Assembly (NCBI GenBank): GCA_964639955.1
Contig: CAZXGJ010000058.1
Coordinates: 1-22,700, forward strand
DNA: 22,700 nt
Direction: 5' to 3'
From: IGN2 sp964639955
GTDB lineage: Bacteria > Bacteroidota > Ignavibacteria > Ignavibacteriales > Ignavibacteriaceae
Shown here: piece after piece, positions 16,143 to 22,700 of the stretch
Layout: the number at the start of each line of letters is the position of its first letter
Numbering within the stretch: position 1 is the stretch's first letter
Program-made: the position numbers and the translations under genes
The notes under the pieces: generated by a model
The model's database searches: none
Told to the model about the DNA's origin: nothing
What the model saw: the letters and a program-made list of their open reading frames with translations, nothing else

Positions 16143-17165
16143 TCAGCACGAATAGTGGTGTTTATACCAATCTATGAATTTTCCGATTCCATATTCAAGA
16201 TTTTTATGAATCAGTTTAATGCCGGCATCATTAAGTTTTTTTAAATCAGCAAAAGTATTCGGAACATCACCGGGCGGGATGGGAAGCAGGTTTAGTCTGG
16301 CTTTTTTATTTAATTTTTTTTCGAGAATGGCTATTAATTGCATAAGCTGAATAGACCGGTGGTTACCGATATTATAGATTCTGAATTTTTCCCGGGGAGT
16401 TTTATATGCCGGTATTTTTTTTAGTAAATCCGAAACACCTTTGATGATATCATCTATGTAAGTGAAATCGCGTTTCATTTTTCCGTAGTTAAAAACTTTG
16501 ATAGGCTTACCCTCAAAAATAGCTTTAGTAATTATAAAGTATGCCATATCGGGTCTGCCCCAGGGTCCGTATACTGTAAAGAAACGCAGACCGGTTACGG
16601 GAATATTAAACAGATACGAGTAAGAGTGTGCCATCAGCTCATTGGATTTTTTCGTTGCACCATAAAGAGAAATGGGTGAATCGGTTTTGTCGGATTCTGA
16701 AAAAGGAATTTTTTTATTTGCACCATAAACTGAGCTGGAAGAAGCAAACAGCAGATGTTTTACAGGATAGTATCTGCAGGCTTCGAGGATATTCAGGAAG
16801 CCGGTAATGTTACTTTCTATGTAAGACTCAGGATTTTCGAGTGAGTAACGGACTCCGGCCTGGGCGGCAAGGTGTATCACGTAGTTGAATTTTTCCCGTC
16901 GGAATAATTTAATTAGCTTTTCTTTATCTGTAAGATCGAGTTTTATGAAGCGGTAGCCCGGATACACGGATGAGTGGACGAATGTGTTGTATTTTATTTT
17001 TTGTTTTTTAATTCCGGTTTCATTCAACCTGGCAAGCTTAAGGTTAATATCGTAGTAATTGTTAATGTTATCAAGCCCAACGATTTCGTTTCGTTTATTC
17101 TTAGCCAATTCATTAACGAGATGGAATCCGATGAAACCTGCGGTACCGGTTACGAGTATTTTCAA
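16143..17165 (-). CDS. NAD-dependent epimerase, UDP-glucuronate 4-epimerase-like
   Basis: A 340-residue extended short-chain dehydrogenase. The NAD-binding GxxGxxG is in VTGTAGFIGFH (residues 5-15). LDNINNYYDINLKLARL (31-47) is the signature stretch of UDP-glucuronate 4-epimerases (CapI/WbnF/GAE group). HLAAQAGVRYSLENP (98-112) and the catalytic YGATK (Y168, K172) follow, then LRFFTVYGPWGRPDMAYF and KRDFTYIDDI. It would interconvert UDP-glucuronic and UDP-galacturonic acid in the cytoplasm, supplying a uronic acid for the polymer. The start is TTG at 17165: an in-frame TAA lies five codons upstream, and AAAAGG sits 5 bases before it. It is the last gene of the minus-strand side before a divergent spacer. 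Confidence 0.88.
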   Translation of the reverse strand: MKILVTGTAGFIGFHLVNELAKNKRNEIVGLDNINNYYDINLKLARLNETGIKKQKIKYNTFVHSSVYPGYRFIKLDLTDKEKLIKLFRREKFNYVIHLAAQAGVRYSLENPESYIESNITGFLNILEACRYYPVKHLLFASSSSVYGANKKIPFSESDKTDSPISLYGATKKSNELMAHSYSYLFNIPVTGLRFFTVYGPWGRPDMAYFIITKAIFEGKPIKVFNYGKMKRDFTYIDDIIKGVSDLLKKIPAYKTPREKFRIYNIGNHRSIQLMQLIAILEKKLNKKARLNLLPIPPGDVPNTFADLKKLNDAGIKLIHKNLEYGIGKFIDWYKHHYSC

Positions 17166-17170
17166 ATTTA

Positions 17171-17176
17171 CCTTTT
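17171..17176 (-). promoter_or_regulatory. Shine-Dalgarno deciding the TTG start of the epimerase
   Basis: AAAAGG on the minus strand lies 5 bases before the TTG at 17165, making it the best-supported non-ATG start in the window. Confidence 0.5.
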
Positions 17177-17283
17177 AATCATTTAAAAATTAGTAGATAA
17201 AAATTACGAATTTAGCCGGACTTGTACTATATGAAAAAGAACAGCCTGGGGATGGGGAGTAGTGAGTAATTAGTGGAGTGCAG

Positions 17284-17302
17284 ATTCCGGACAAGCCGGA
17301 AT
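17284..17302. repeat. Perfect inverted repeat
   Basis: ATTCCGG and CCGGAAT flank a 5-base ACAAG loop. No T-run follows on either strand, so it is not a standard terminator. It resembles short dispersed palindromes often found in spacers. Confidence 0.6.
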
Positions 17303-17349
17303 GACTGAACCCATCTTCTCCGGCAGTAGCCGGATATGGCGAGTTAACA

Positions 17350-17377
17350 GGATGCATGATTGAATGGATGCATGGGG
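17350..17377. repeat. Degraded octamer array related to 452-499
   Basis: After a GGAT half-unit, the sequence reads GCATGATT, GAATGGAT, GCATGGGG in 8-bp phase. GGATGCATGATTG is shared exactly with the array at the left end of the window. Confidence 0.6.
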
Positions 17378-17425
17378 GTTGAAATAAATTCAAAATGATT
17401 TTAATGCTTATGAGAGTGAAATAGT

Positions 17426-17453
17426 TTGATAGCTTAATAATTATTCATAAATT
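17426..17453 (+). promoter_or_regulatory. Weak candidate promoter for the SLBB/Wzc genes
   Basis: TTGATA (17426-17431) and TAAATT (17448-17453) are separated by 16 bp and lie 26 bp before the ATG at 17480. The match is only moderate in an AT-rich background, and the region has no FCB-type TAnnTTTG box, so this is a guess. Confidence 0.2.
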
Positions 17454-17479
17454 TCCAACTCAAATTATACACTCAAAAT

Positions 17480-17992
17480 ATGATGCGATTATTTTTATCC
17501 TTAGTAGTTTATTCTTTAATCTTTACTTCTTTTGCCCAGCAGGAGGATTACCAGCTTGGATTGAACCCAAATGCTTTAAGGCAGAATCAGGGTGCTTTAT
17601 ATGATTATTCAGATCCTGAGGGAATTAACATTAAAGTGTCAGTCTGGGGATATGTAAAATTTCCCGGCAAATATGTTATTCCCCAGCGGAGCGATATAAA
17701 AGAATTGCTTTCGTATGCCGGCGGAATAAGTGACGATTCAAACCTTGACGACCTGAGAATTTACCGGCTGAATGAAGATTCATCGCAAACGATGCTTAAA
17801 TTCAATTACGAAGATTTGTGGTGGAGCGAAGATTTAAAGCAGGACCTGAAGCTTGAGAGGTTGCAGGCGGGCGACGTACTTGTAGTGCCGGGCAGAAACA
17901 GACTTTATTGGGAAAATTATTTGTCGCTTACTCTCTCGATTGTCGGTGTGCTTATTTCTCTTACCACACTTATTGTTACATTAAACAGGTAG
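17480..17992 (+). CDS. Short SLBB-domain polysaccharide export protein
   Basis: A 170-residue protein with an N-terminal signal sequence (MMRLFLSLVVYSLIFTSFAQ). Residues 50-138 form a single SLBB-type domain: VWGYVKFPGKYVIP (55-68), ELLSYAGGISDDSN (75-88), RIYRLNED (93-100) and LQAGDVLVVPG (128-138) match the Wza/SLBB pattern. A hydrophobic C-terminal helix (about 147-167) ends at LNR. Wza-type exporters are about twice this length and have a polysaccharide-export (PES) domain before the SLBB repeats. That domain is absent here, and the N-terminus is complete. It probably acts in the periplasm next to the co-polymerase encoded 184 bp downstream. It could be an adapter rather than a pore. Confidence 0.82.
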   Translation: MMRLFLSLVVYSLIFTSFAQQEDYQLGLNPNALRQNQGALYDYSDPEGINIKVSVWGYVKFPGKYVIPQRSDIKELLSYAGGISDDSNLDDLRIYRLNEDSSQTMLKFNYEDLWWSEDLKQDLKLERLQAGDVLVVPGRNRLYWENYLSLTLSIVGVLISLTTLIVTLNR

Positions 17993-18176
17993 CTGCAGAT
18001 CATTAAGCGAAAAGCTGGTTAATACATTAATTGTTGCTGATGAAAATCATGTTTTGACGGGAGTCAGAGAGTATTCAGAAATTTTTTATACATAGAGCCC
18101 GTAAACAGGGTATTGCCTGAAGGACAATTCTAATCTATATTTTTTTTAATCTATTTCGGAAAATTCAGAATTAATA
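17993..18176 (+). other. Spacer between SLBB and co-polymerase genes
   Basis: This 184-bp gap has no reading frame of note and no terminator with a T-run, so read-through from the SLBB gene is plausible. No JUMPstart/ops element (GGCGGTAG) was found. No clear ribosome-binding sequence precedes the ATG at 18177. Confidence 0.4.
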
Positions 18177-20441
18177 ATGGAAAACGGATCACAGGAAAAT
18201 AGTACAGCGGGTAAAACCGGCTACAGGCAAAGTGAAATAAGCTGGAATGAGTTCCAGGAAACCAATACCTTAAAGGATTATATAAGACTTATCCGAAGCA
18301 ACTGGATTCCGGTAACCCTTATAACACTTGCAGGATTATTAGTTGCCGTGTTTTATGCTGTAAATGCTACAGATATTTATAAAGCGACCTCAACAGTACG
18401 ATTATCGAGACCACAGGGTGGGAGTGTTTTAACTTCGCCACTTATGCCGGAGTTCGTTGATTGGGGAAACGACCGTTTTATAGCAAATGAAATTGAGGTA
18501 ATGCAATCGTATAAAACACGTGAGAGAATAGCACAATCGTTAACCGACAGCTTCTTTACAAAAAATGAAGCAAACCTGTACTCGGTTCTGTTAAAAAAGA
18601 ATGAAGGCGACGGAAGCAGGCAATTGCATAGTCTGGGTGCGATTACTTCACTGCTGTCGGGTGTTTCTGTAGATCAGAAGCGGGGTCTGGATATAGTAGA
18701 GATTTCAGCACTGTCACCCTCGCCTTATGAAGCTGCACTGATAGCAAATGTATATGCCAATCAGTATAAGCTTATTAATCTTGAGCTTAACAGGAACCAG
18801 TTATCGATAGTAAAAGATTTTCTGGAAGATCAGCGCGAGGAGAAATCGAATGAACTCAACAACGCCGAAGAAACACTCCGGGAGTTCCAGGAAAAGGGGG
18901 GATTGATAGCATTAGATGAAAGAGCCTCTACGCTTATAAGTCTGCTGGCACAGTTTGAAGCACAGAAGAGCGCAACTCAGGTTGATGTAATGGCTTCAAA
19001 TAAAGTTCTTGAAAACCTCAGGAAAGAACTTGAGAAGCAAAATCCACGGATGGTAGATTACTTAAAAAGTCTTACATCGCAGACTTACATAAAAGGGATA
19101 CAGGATGAACTGGCAAAGCTTGAAGTAAACCGGCAGGTTGCATTATCAAAAAAAGAAGGTATGAGTGAAAATTCGGCAATTATTAAGGAATACGACAGGA
19201 AAATAGATGAGTTGAAGACTGAGCTTGAGAAGCAGCTCGAAGTTATTAAGGCAGGAATTTTTGCAAGCAGCCCTGAAGAGGTAAAAGGGCTTACCCAGAA
19301 GATAATAGAAGAAGAAGTAAGGAATCAGTCATTACAAACTTCCATTAAAGAGCTTGATAAGATTGTGGACAGCTATGAAGCAAGGTTTATGCAGCTACCA
19401 AAGAATGCTATTGAGCTTGCAAGACTTAAGAGGAATTCAGAAGCGCTTGAAAAATTATATCTTATGATAGAGCAGCGTTACCAGGAAGCATTGATCAATG
19501 AACAATCGCAGCCGGGCAACGTTACAATAATAGACGAAGCCAGAGTGCCAACAAACCCGGCAAAACCAAACAGACTTCTGATAATACTTGTTGGCTTAGT
19601 GTTAGGTGCCGGGCTGGCAGTGGGGTATGTTTTCATAAAAAATTATTTTGATGATACAGTAAAAACACCGGATGATATTGAAAATAAGCGTATTAATGTT
19701 CTTGCTTGGATACCTAAGATAGAAGGATTGATGAACGGGCAGAGCGAGTTTCAGTTTGTTGTAAAGAAAAGACCGGATTCTGTTCCGAGCGAAGCATTCA
19801 GAGCCTTGAGAACCAGAATTCAGTTCTCGCGTGTTAACAGGGAATCTTTAAGGACTATATTAATTACTTCATCGGCACCGCAGGAAGGAAAAACAACAAT
19901 TGCAGTAAACTTAGCCGGAAGCTTTGCACAGTCGAAGAAAAAAACACTTGTGTTGGATTGCGACTTAAGAAAGCCTGCGCTTCATAAAATATTCGGCAGG
20001 GAAAGAATTCCGGGTCTTATAGATCATTTAACAGGAAATGCAGAGCTTGATGAAGTTCTGATTAAAAGCGAAGATGAAAATTTATATTTAATAACTTCGG
20101 GAACCATTCCGCCCAACCCTGCTGAGATGCTTGATTCGCAGGAGATGAGATTGTTTCTTAAAAAAATGAGGTTGGAATTTGACCTTATTATTCTTGATTC
20201 GCCGCCGATAATTGCCGTTGCTGATTCTGAAATATTAACAAGCATGGTTGATGGAACAGTTTTAATAGTGAGCGCAGAAACAACCGAGATTGAATTAATG
20301 GAAAGATCGGTAGAACTTATTAAAAGGGAAAACACGAAGTTTCTCGGAACCGTACTTAATAATTTCAGTTACAAGTCGGGTTACGGTTCCTACTACAAGT
20401 ATTATTATTATTATTCAAGGCCGGAGTCGAAGAAGCCGTGA
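18177..20441 (+). CDS. wzc: Wzc-like polysaccharide co-polymerase / tyrosine autokinase
   Basis: A 754-residue fused Wzz and BY-kinase protein. A Wzz-type N-terminus carries the first membrane helix (WIPVTLITLAGLLVAVFYAV, about residues 39-58). Long periplasmic coiled coils follow (about 205-440), then the GNVR-type region (PKNAIELARLKRNSEALEKL and PGNVTIIDEARVPTNPAKPN) leading to helix 2 (467-488). The cytoplasmic kinase has Walker A SSAPQEGKTT (565-574, K572), Walker A' LVLDCDLRKP (591-600) and Walker B LIILDSPP (670-677). The C-terminal tail has nine tyrosines in residues 732-746 (SYKSGYGSYYKYYYYYS), the expected autophosphorylation cluster. It would control chain length and export by cycling between phosphorylation states. 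No Wzb phosphatase is seen here. It is followed by a strong hairpin. Confidence 0.95.
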   Translation: MENGSQENSTAGKTGYRQSEISWNEFQETNTLKDYIRLIRSNWIPVTLITLAGLLVAVFYAVNATDIYKATSTVRLSRPQGGSVLTSPLMPEFVDWGNDRFIANEIEVMQSYKTRERIAQSLTDSFFTKNEANLYSVLLKKNEGDGSRQLHSLGAITSLLSGVSVDQKRGLDIVEISALSPSPYEAALIANVYANQYKLINLELNRNQLSIVKDFLEDQREEKSNELNNAEETLREFQEKGGLIALDERASTLISLLAQFEAQKSATQVDVMASNKVLENLRKELEKQNPRMVDYLKSLTSQTYIKGIQDELAKLEVNRQVALSKKEGMSENSAIIKEYDRKIDELKTELEKQLEVIKAGIFASSPEEVKGLTQKIIEEEVRNQSLQTSIKELDKIVDSYEARFMQLPKNAIELARLKRNSEALEKLYLMIEQRYQEALINEQSQPGNVTIIDEARVPTNPAKPNRLLIILVGLVLGAGLAVGYVFIKNYFDDTVKTPDDIENKRINVLAWIPKIEGLMNGQSEFQFVVKKRPDSVPSEAFRALRTRIQFSRVNRESLRTILITSSAPQEGKTTIAVNLAGSFAQSKKKTLVLDCDLRKPALHKIFGRERIPGLIDHLTGNAELDEVLIKSEDENLYLITSGTIPPNPAEMLDSQEMRLFLKKMRLEFDLIILDSPPIIAVADSEILTSMVDGTVLIVSAETTEIELMERSVELIKRENTKFLGTVLNNFSYKSGYGSYYKYYYYYSRPESKKP

Positions 20442-20445
20442 TAAG

Positions 20446-20485
20446 AAAAAAGGATTTTACACTTCCGGAAAGTATAAAATCCTTT
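20446..20485. terminator. Bidirectional convergent terminator hairpin
   Basis: AAAGGATTTTA (20449-20459) pairs perfectly with TAAAATCCTTT (20475-20485), and four further pairs close towards the CCGGA loop after one mismatch. On the minus strand the stem is followed by TTTTTCTTAT, a good Rho-independent tail for the T9SS-protein gene. On the plus strand only three Ts follow, so termination of wzc is weaker. It sits exactly between the convergent stop codons. Confidence 0.75.
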
Positions 20486-20505
20486 AAAGAGTTTTAAGCG
20501 GATGC

Positions 20506-21327
20506 TTATTTGAGAACGACCATCTTCCTGCTCTCAGAAAATTTTTCAGTATTCAGGCGATAGATATATACCCCGCTCGAAAGTAAGCCGGCATCAAATT
20601 TAACCTCATAAATTCCTTCCGGTTTTTCTGTACTTACAAGGTTTTGAACTTCATTGCCGAGCATATCGTAAACAATCAATGATACATAAGTGAGTTCCGG
20701 TATTTCATACCTGATGGTGGTGGATGGATTGAACGGATTGGGATAGTTCTGGCTAAGATTATAATGTACGGGAATAAGCAACTGTTCTTCCTGAATTATA
20801 GTGGGGTTGGTTACGTTATCAAAAGTTCCTAAATCCCAGCTTGTAATATTATCGGAATCATAAACCTGCCAGTAATCACTCCACACATTCCAGAAAACAA
20901 CAGGGGTTGTAACAATCGAGTTTGTGGCAAAGTTTATCATTAACAGGTCAGTCCAGAGATTTGGACCTCCGGCTACCAAAGTACCAAGGCTATCTATTAG
21001 CAAGTCAACATTAATCCAAATCTGGTTGGCGGAAATTTTAGTTACCGTTGCAGTGTCATACACTCCCTGGTGGAAGTTGTTGAAAGCATAATGAACGCCG
21101 GATTCAGGCTGCTCCGGGAAGCCAAGCAGGTTATCGTCATAAGTTAAGGTAATAGTTGCACCGCCGAGAGCACGAGGGTCAGAATCAGTATTTATCTGCA
21201 GCATTACACGGTAAAGAATTCCATCGTTAAAAAGTATTTTTATTCTGCCATTCAACTCCGTTGCAAATGAGTTCGAACAAATCAAAAGTGATATAAAAAT
21301 AATAACGGAATATAGTTGATTTTTCAT
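20506..21327 (-). CDS. T9SS-sorted surface protein with cohesin-like N-terminal domain
   Basis: A 273-residue protein with signal peptide MKNQLYSVIIFISLLICSNS, cleaved near FATE. After it, residues about 25-165 form a beta-rich domain: YRVMLQINTDS, LGGATITLTYDDNLLGF, then repeated hydrophobic strands to LWTDLLMINFAT. This resembles a cohesin or related Ig-like fold; the call is by pattern only. Residues about 190-273 are a type A T9SS sorting domain: NYPNPFNPSTTIRYEIP (194-210), VSLIVYDMLGNEVQ, LSSGVYIYRL and a basic C-terminal MVVLK. It would be exported through T9SS and anchored to, or released from, the cell surface. The ATG at 21327 is preferred over 21348 because AGAGGTC lies 3 bases before it and the signal peptide starts there. 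Confidence 0.85.
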   Translation of the reverse strand: MKNQLYSVIIFISLLICSNSFATELNGRIKILFNDGILYRVMLQINTDSDPRALGGATITLTYDDNLLGFPEQPESGVHYAFNNFHQGVYDTATVTKISANQIWINVDLLIDSLGTLVAGGPNLWTDLLMINFATNSIVTTPVVFWNVWSDYWQVYDSDNITSWDLGTFDNVTNPTIIQEEQLLIPVHYNLSQNYPNPFNPSTTIRYEIPELTYVSLIVYDMLGNEVQNLVSTEKPEGIYEVKFDAGLLSSGVYIYRLNTEKFSESRKMVVLK

Positions 21328-21330
21328 TTT

Positions 21331-21337
21331 GACCTCT
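21331..21337 (-). promoter_or_regulatory. Shine-Dalgarno deciding the start of the T9SS protein
   Basis: On the minus strand AGAGGTC lies 3 bases before the ATG at 21327. It falls inside the longer frame that begins at 21348, which argues for the shorter product. Confidence 0.5.
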
Positions 21338-21388
21338 GATTGATTCATATGATTTTGTTCATCTTGAATTTTATATTAAACAAATTAA

Positions 21389-22700
21389 TTAATTGGGAAC
21401 CTGAGAAATCAAACCAAAGTTGTTCCTGTAGAACGCGTTCTTATCTTTTATATTTACGCCGCCATCAAGGCTGAAGTCACCTGTGAGATAGCCGTATGAA
21501 CCATTCTGATTTCTCCAGACAAATCTGAAATCTATAAAATCAACTTTACCGTCGCCGTTGCCGTCGGCTGAACAGAGACCAAACCTGCCGCCGGCTAAAA
21601 TTTTCATCGGCGAATTACCGAATGCTTTGCTTTGCGAGGTGCTGAAATCATATAACGGTGGAGAATCTGTAAGCTCTATTTTTATTGCAGACATAACCGG
21701 CAAATGATTGCGGTGGCGAATAACTACGTAGTAAGGACCGTTAGGAAGTCCGGGAAACTGAACAAGCTCACTGCCATCAATGTCAATAATACGACCGTCT
21801 CTTCTTAAAAAGGCAGCACGGCGTGCCAGCATTGTTGAGAAACTGGTTTCTGCTCTAACTTCAAGTAAAACCCACTCAACAACATCTGCAGGAATTACAC
21901 TTACCTGTTCAGGTCCGTAATAATTCCACGGTGCAGTATTATAGGGCTGGCTTAAAGGTAAAAGCGATTGATCATTTAACATAGTGAACATATTAAAGCC
22001 ATTGTATGCCCCTTCAAGTATTATTTTCAGATTTGCACTTGCACCCTGATTAGTGTTTTGCTGGTACTCATAATTTGCAGTATTGTTCGGAGGGACAATA
22101 ACATTGCCTGCAAGATCCTTTACGTTAATAACTGTAACCGTGTAATTGCCCGGAGTGTGGATTGATGTTGAAAGAGTGACTTCATTATTTGAAAGCACTG
22201 CAGAGTTTATTGTGATTGACGGAGTGATGCTGTAATTCTGTATATTTTCTGCAGAGGCTTCATTTAAAGTTTCTGAGAAAAGTATTACAAGTGTTATTGA
22301 ATCCTGTGTATATGCCCCGTTTACCTCCGGAGGGGTGATATCTCCGGTTATGGTATTAAATTTCCAAACTGAACCGGCTGTTGAATTACCCTGATTGTCT
22401 TTTGCAACTATTTTCCAGAAGTAACCGGTGTTAGTTTGAAGTGTGCCGGGATTGTACGAAGCCGAACTTAAATTTACTGCTATCAGAGGTGGTACCGGTG
22501 AAGTTCCAAAATAAACATCGTAAGTAAGCGGATCGTTTTCCGGATCGCTGCACTGCCAGGCGAGAGTAAGAGATATTGGTTGATTAACAGAATTATCAGG
22601 TGGATTAGGATTGTTTGGTTGAGCCGGCGGCTGATTTATATTTGAAATCGTAGTAAAATTCCAGATGCTTCCGGAAGTTGAATGACCCTGGTTATCCTTA
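21389..22700 (-). CDS. Partial multidomain surface protein: FN3 repeats, Ig-like domain, dockerin-like C-terminus
   Basis: The frame is open to the right window edge, leaving 436 C-terminal residues; a GTG at 22198 inside it is not a real start. In order: the end of one FN3-like repeat (KDNQGHSTSGSIWNF, visible residues 1-15), a complete one ending KDNQGNSTAGSVWKF 99 residues later, a bacterial Ig-like domain (DITPPEV, then VILFSETLNEASAENIQNYS, about 120-215), and a beta-rich region with VVEWVLLEVR, RAAFLRRDGRIIDIDG and YYVVIRHRNHLPVMSA. A dockerin-like pair of calcium loops closes the protein: DGNGDGKVDFID (379-390) and DFSLDGGVNIKD (408-419). No T9SS sorting domain follows. It lies 62 bp upstream of the T9SS-sorted gene on the same strand, probably in one transcript. 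Confidence 0.88.
   Translation of the reverse strand, partial: KDNQGHSTSGSIWNFTTISNINQPPAQPNNPNPPDNSVNQPISLTLAWQCSDPENDPLTYDVYFGTSPVPPLIAVNLSSASYNPGTLQTNTGYFWKIVAKDNQGNSTAGSVWKFNTITGDITPPEVNGAYTQDSITLVILFSETLNEASAENIQNYSITPSITINSAVLSNNEVTLSTSIHTPGNYTVTVINVKDLAGNVIVPPNNTANYEYQQNTNQGASANLKIILEGAYNGFNMFTMLNDQSLLPLSQPYNTAPWNYYGPEQVSVIPADVVEWVLLEVRAETSFSTMLARRAAFLRRDGRIIDIDGSELVQFPGLPNGPYYVVIRHRNHLPVMSAIKIELTDSPPLYDFSTSQSKAFGNSPMKILAGGRFGLCSADGNGDGKVDFIDFRFVWRNQNGSYGYLTGDFSLDGGVNIKDKNAFYRNNFGLISQVPN

Larger units (their letters stand above)
17166..17479. other. Divergent intergenic region with hairpin and octamer repeat remnant
   Basis: This 314-bp region separates the minus-strand epimerase from the plus-strand export genes, so it should hold promoters for both. 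It contains a G-rich patch (GGGGATGGGG near 17248-17257), a perfect 7-bp-stem hairpin (17284-17302) and an array remnant (17350-17377). The last 100 bp before the export gene are AT-rich. A 67-codon minus-strand frame across 17190-17393 covers these repeats and is not considered a gene. Confidence 0.6.

Noticed and set aside
17284..17302. Terminator for the epimerase or export genes
   Set aside because: The inverted repeat is perfect but lies upstream of both divergent genes and has no adjacent T-run.
17190..17393. 67-codon minus-strand reading frame in the divergent spacer
   Set aside because: It spans the hairpin, the octamer remnant and G-rich low-complexity sequence, its translation has no domain-like pattern, and it has no ribosome-binding site.
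17993..18176. JUMPstart/ops antitermination element or riboswitch before wzc
   Set aside because: The ops core GGCGGTAG is absent and no conserved riboswitch folding pattern could be recognised; only a weak CCCGTAAACAGGG mini-hairpin is present.
21389..22198. Stand-alone 269-residue protein starting at 22198
   Set aside because: The codon there is GTG in the middle of an Ig-like domain, and the same frame stays open with clear FN3 and Ig homology to the window edge, so it is the end of a larger protein.

Overview
The window looks like a surface-polysaccharide biosynthesis and export locus from a low-GC member of the Bacteroidetes/Chlorobi (FCB) superphylum, probably an Ignavibacteria-like lineage. 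The best lineage evidence is at the right end. One protein there carries a type IX secretion (T9SS) C-terminal sorting domain with the motif NYPNPFNPSTTIRYEIP, and its neighbour ends in a dockerin-like double EF-hand. AT-rich spacers, several unavoidable TTG starts and mostly weak Shine-Dalgarno sequences fit this placement. It is inferred from protein style only; there is no rRNA or other marker gene here.

Region 1 (1-14296, all minus strand, read right to left) is a compact gene train: Wzx-type flippase, DegT-family sugar aminotransferase, left-handed beta-helix acyltransferase, GT2 glycosyltransferase, zinc-ribbon methyltransferase, complete asparagine synthetase-type amidotransferase, GT4 glycosyltransferase, a kinase-like/methyltransferase fusion, a second methyltransferase, another GT4 glycosyltransferase, an AsnB-like protein without its glutaminase cysteine, and a truncated glycosyltransferase at the left edge. 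Spacings are overlaps or a few bases for most of the run, so it is probably one or two operons. It would build, modify and flip a repeat unit containing an amino sugar and possibly amidated uronic acids.

Region 2 (14297-17165) starts with a 477-bp spacer holding a G-quadruplex motif and two arrays of a 7-bp tandem repeat. Then come a secreted, probably outer-membrane protein of unknown family and a UDP-glucuronate 4-epimerase-like enzyme, both on the minus strand.

Region 3 (17166-20505) is a divergent spacer with a hairpin and a degraded copy of an 8-bp repeat. It is followed on the plus strand by a short SLBB export-type protein and a Wzc-like co-polymerase/tyrosine autokinase. A strong convergent hairpin follows.

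Region 4 (20506-22700, minus strand) holds a T9SS-sorted protein with a cohesin-like N-terminal part, next to a partial FN3/Ig/dockerin-like surface protein.

Together the genes support Wzx/Wzc-type assembly. No Wzy polymerase, initiating phosphoglycosyltransferase or full-length Wza is visible, so these must lie outside the window or be replaced. The most unusual gene is the fusion at 4546-5970. It has kinase-like catalytic residues followed by a methyltransferase, the same two activities found in the E. coli O-antigen chain terminator WbdD but in the opposite order. Its stop overlaps a second methyltransferase with a similar variant SAM motif.
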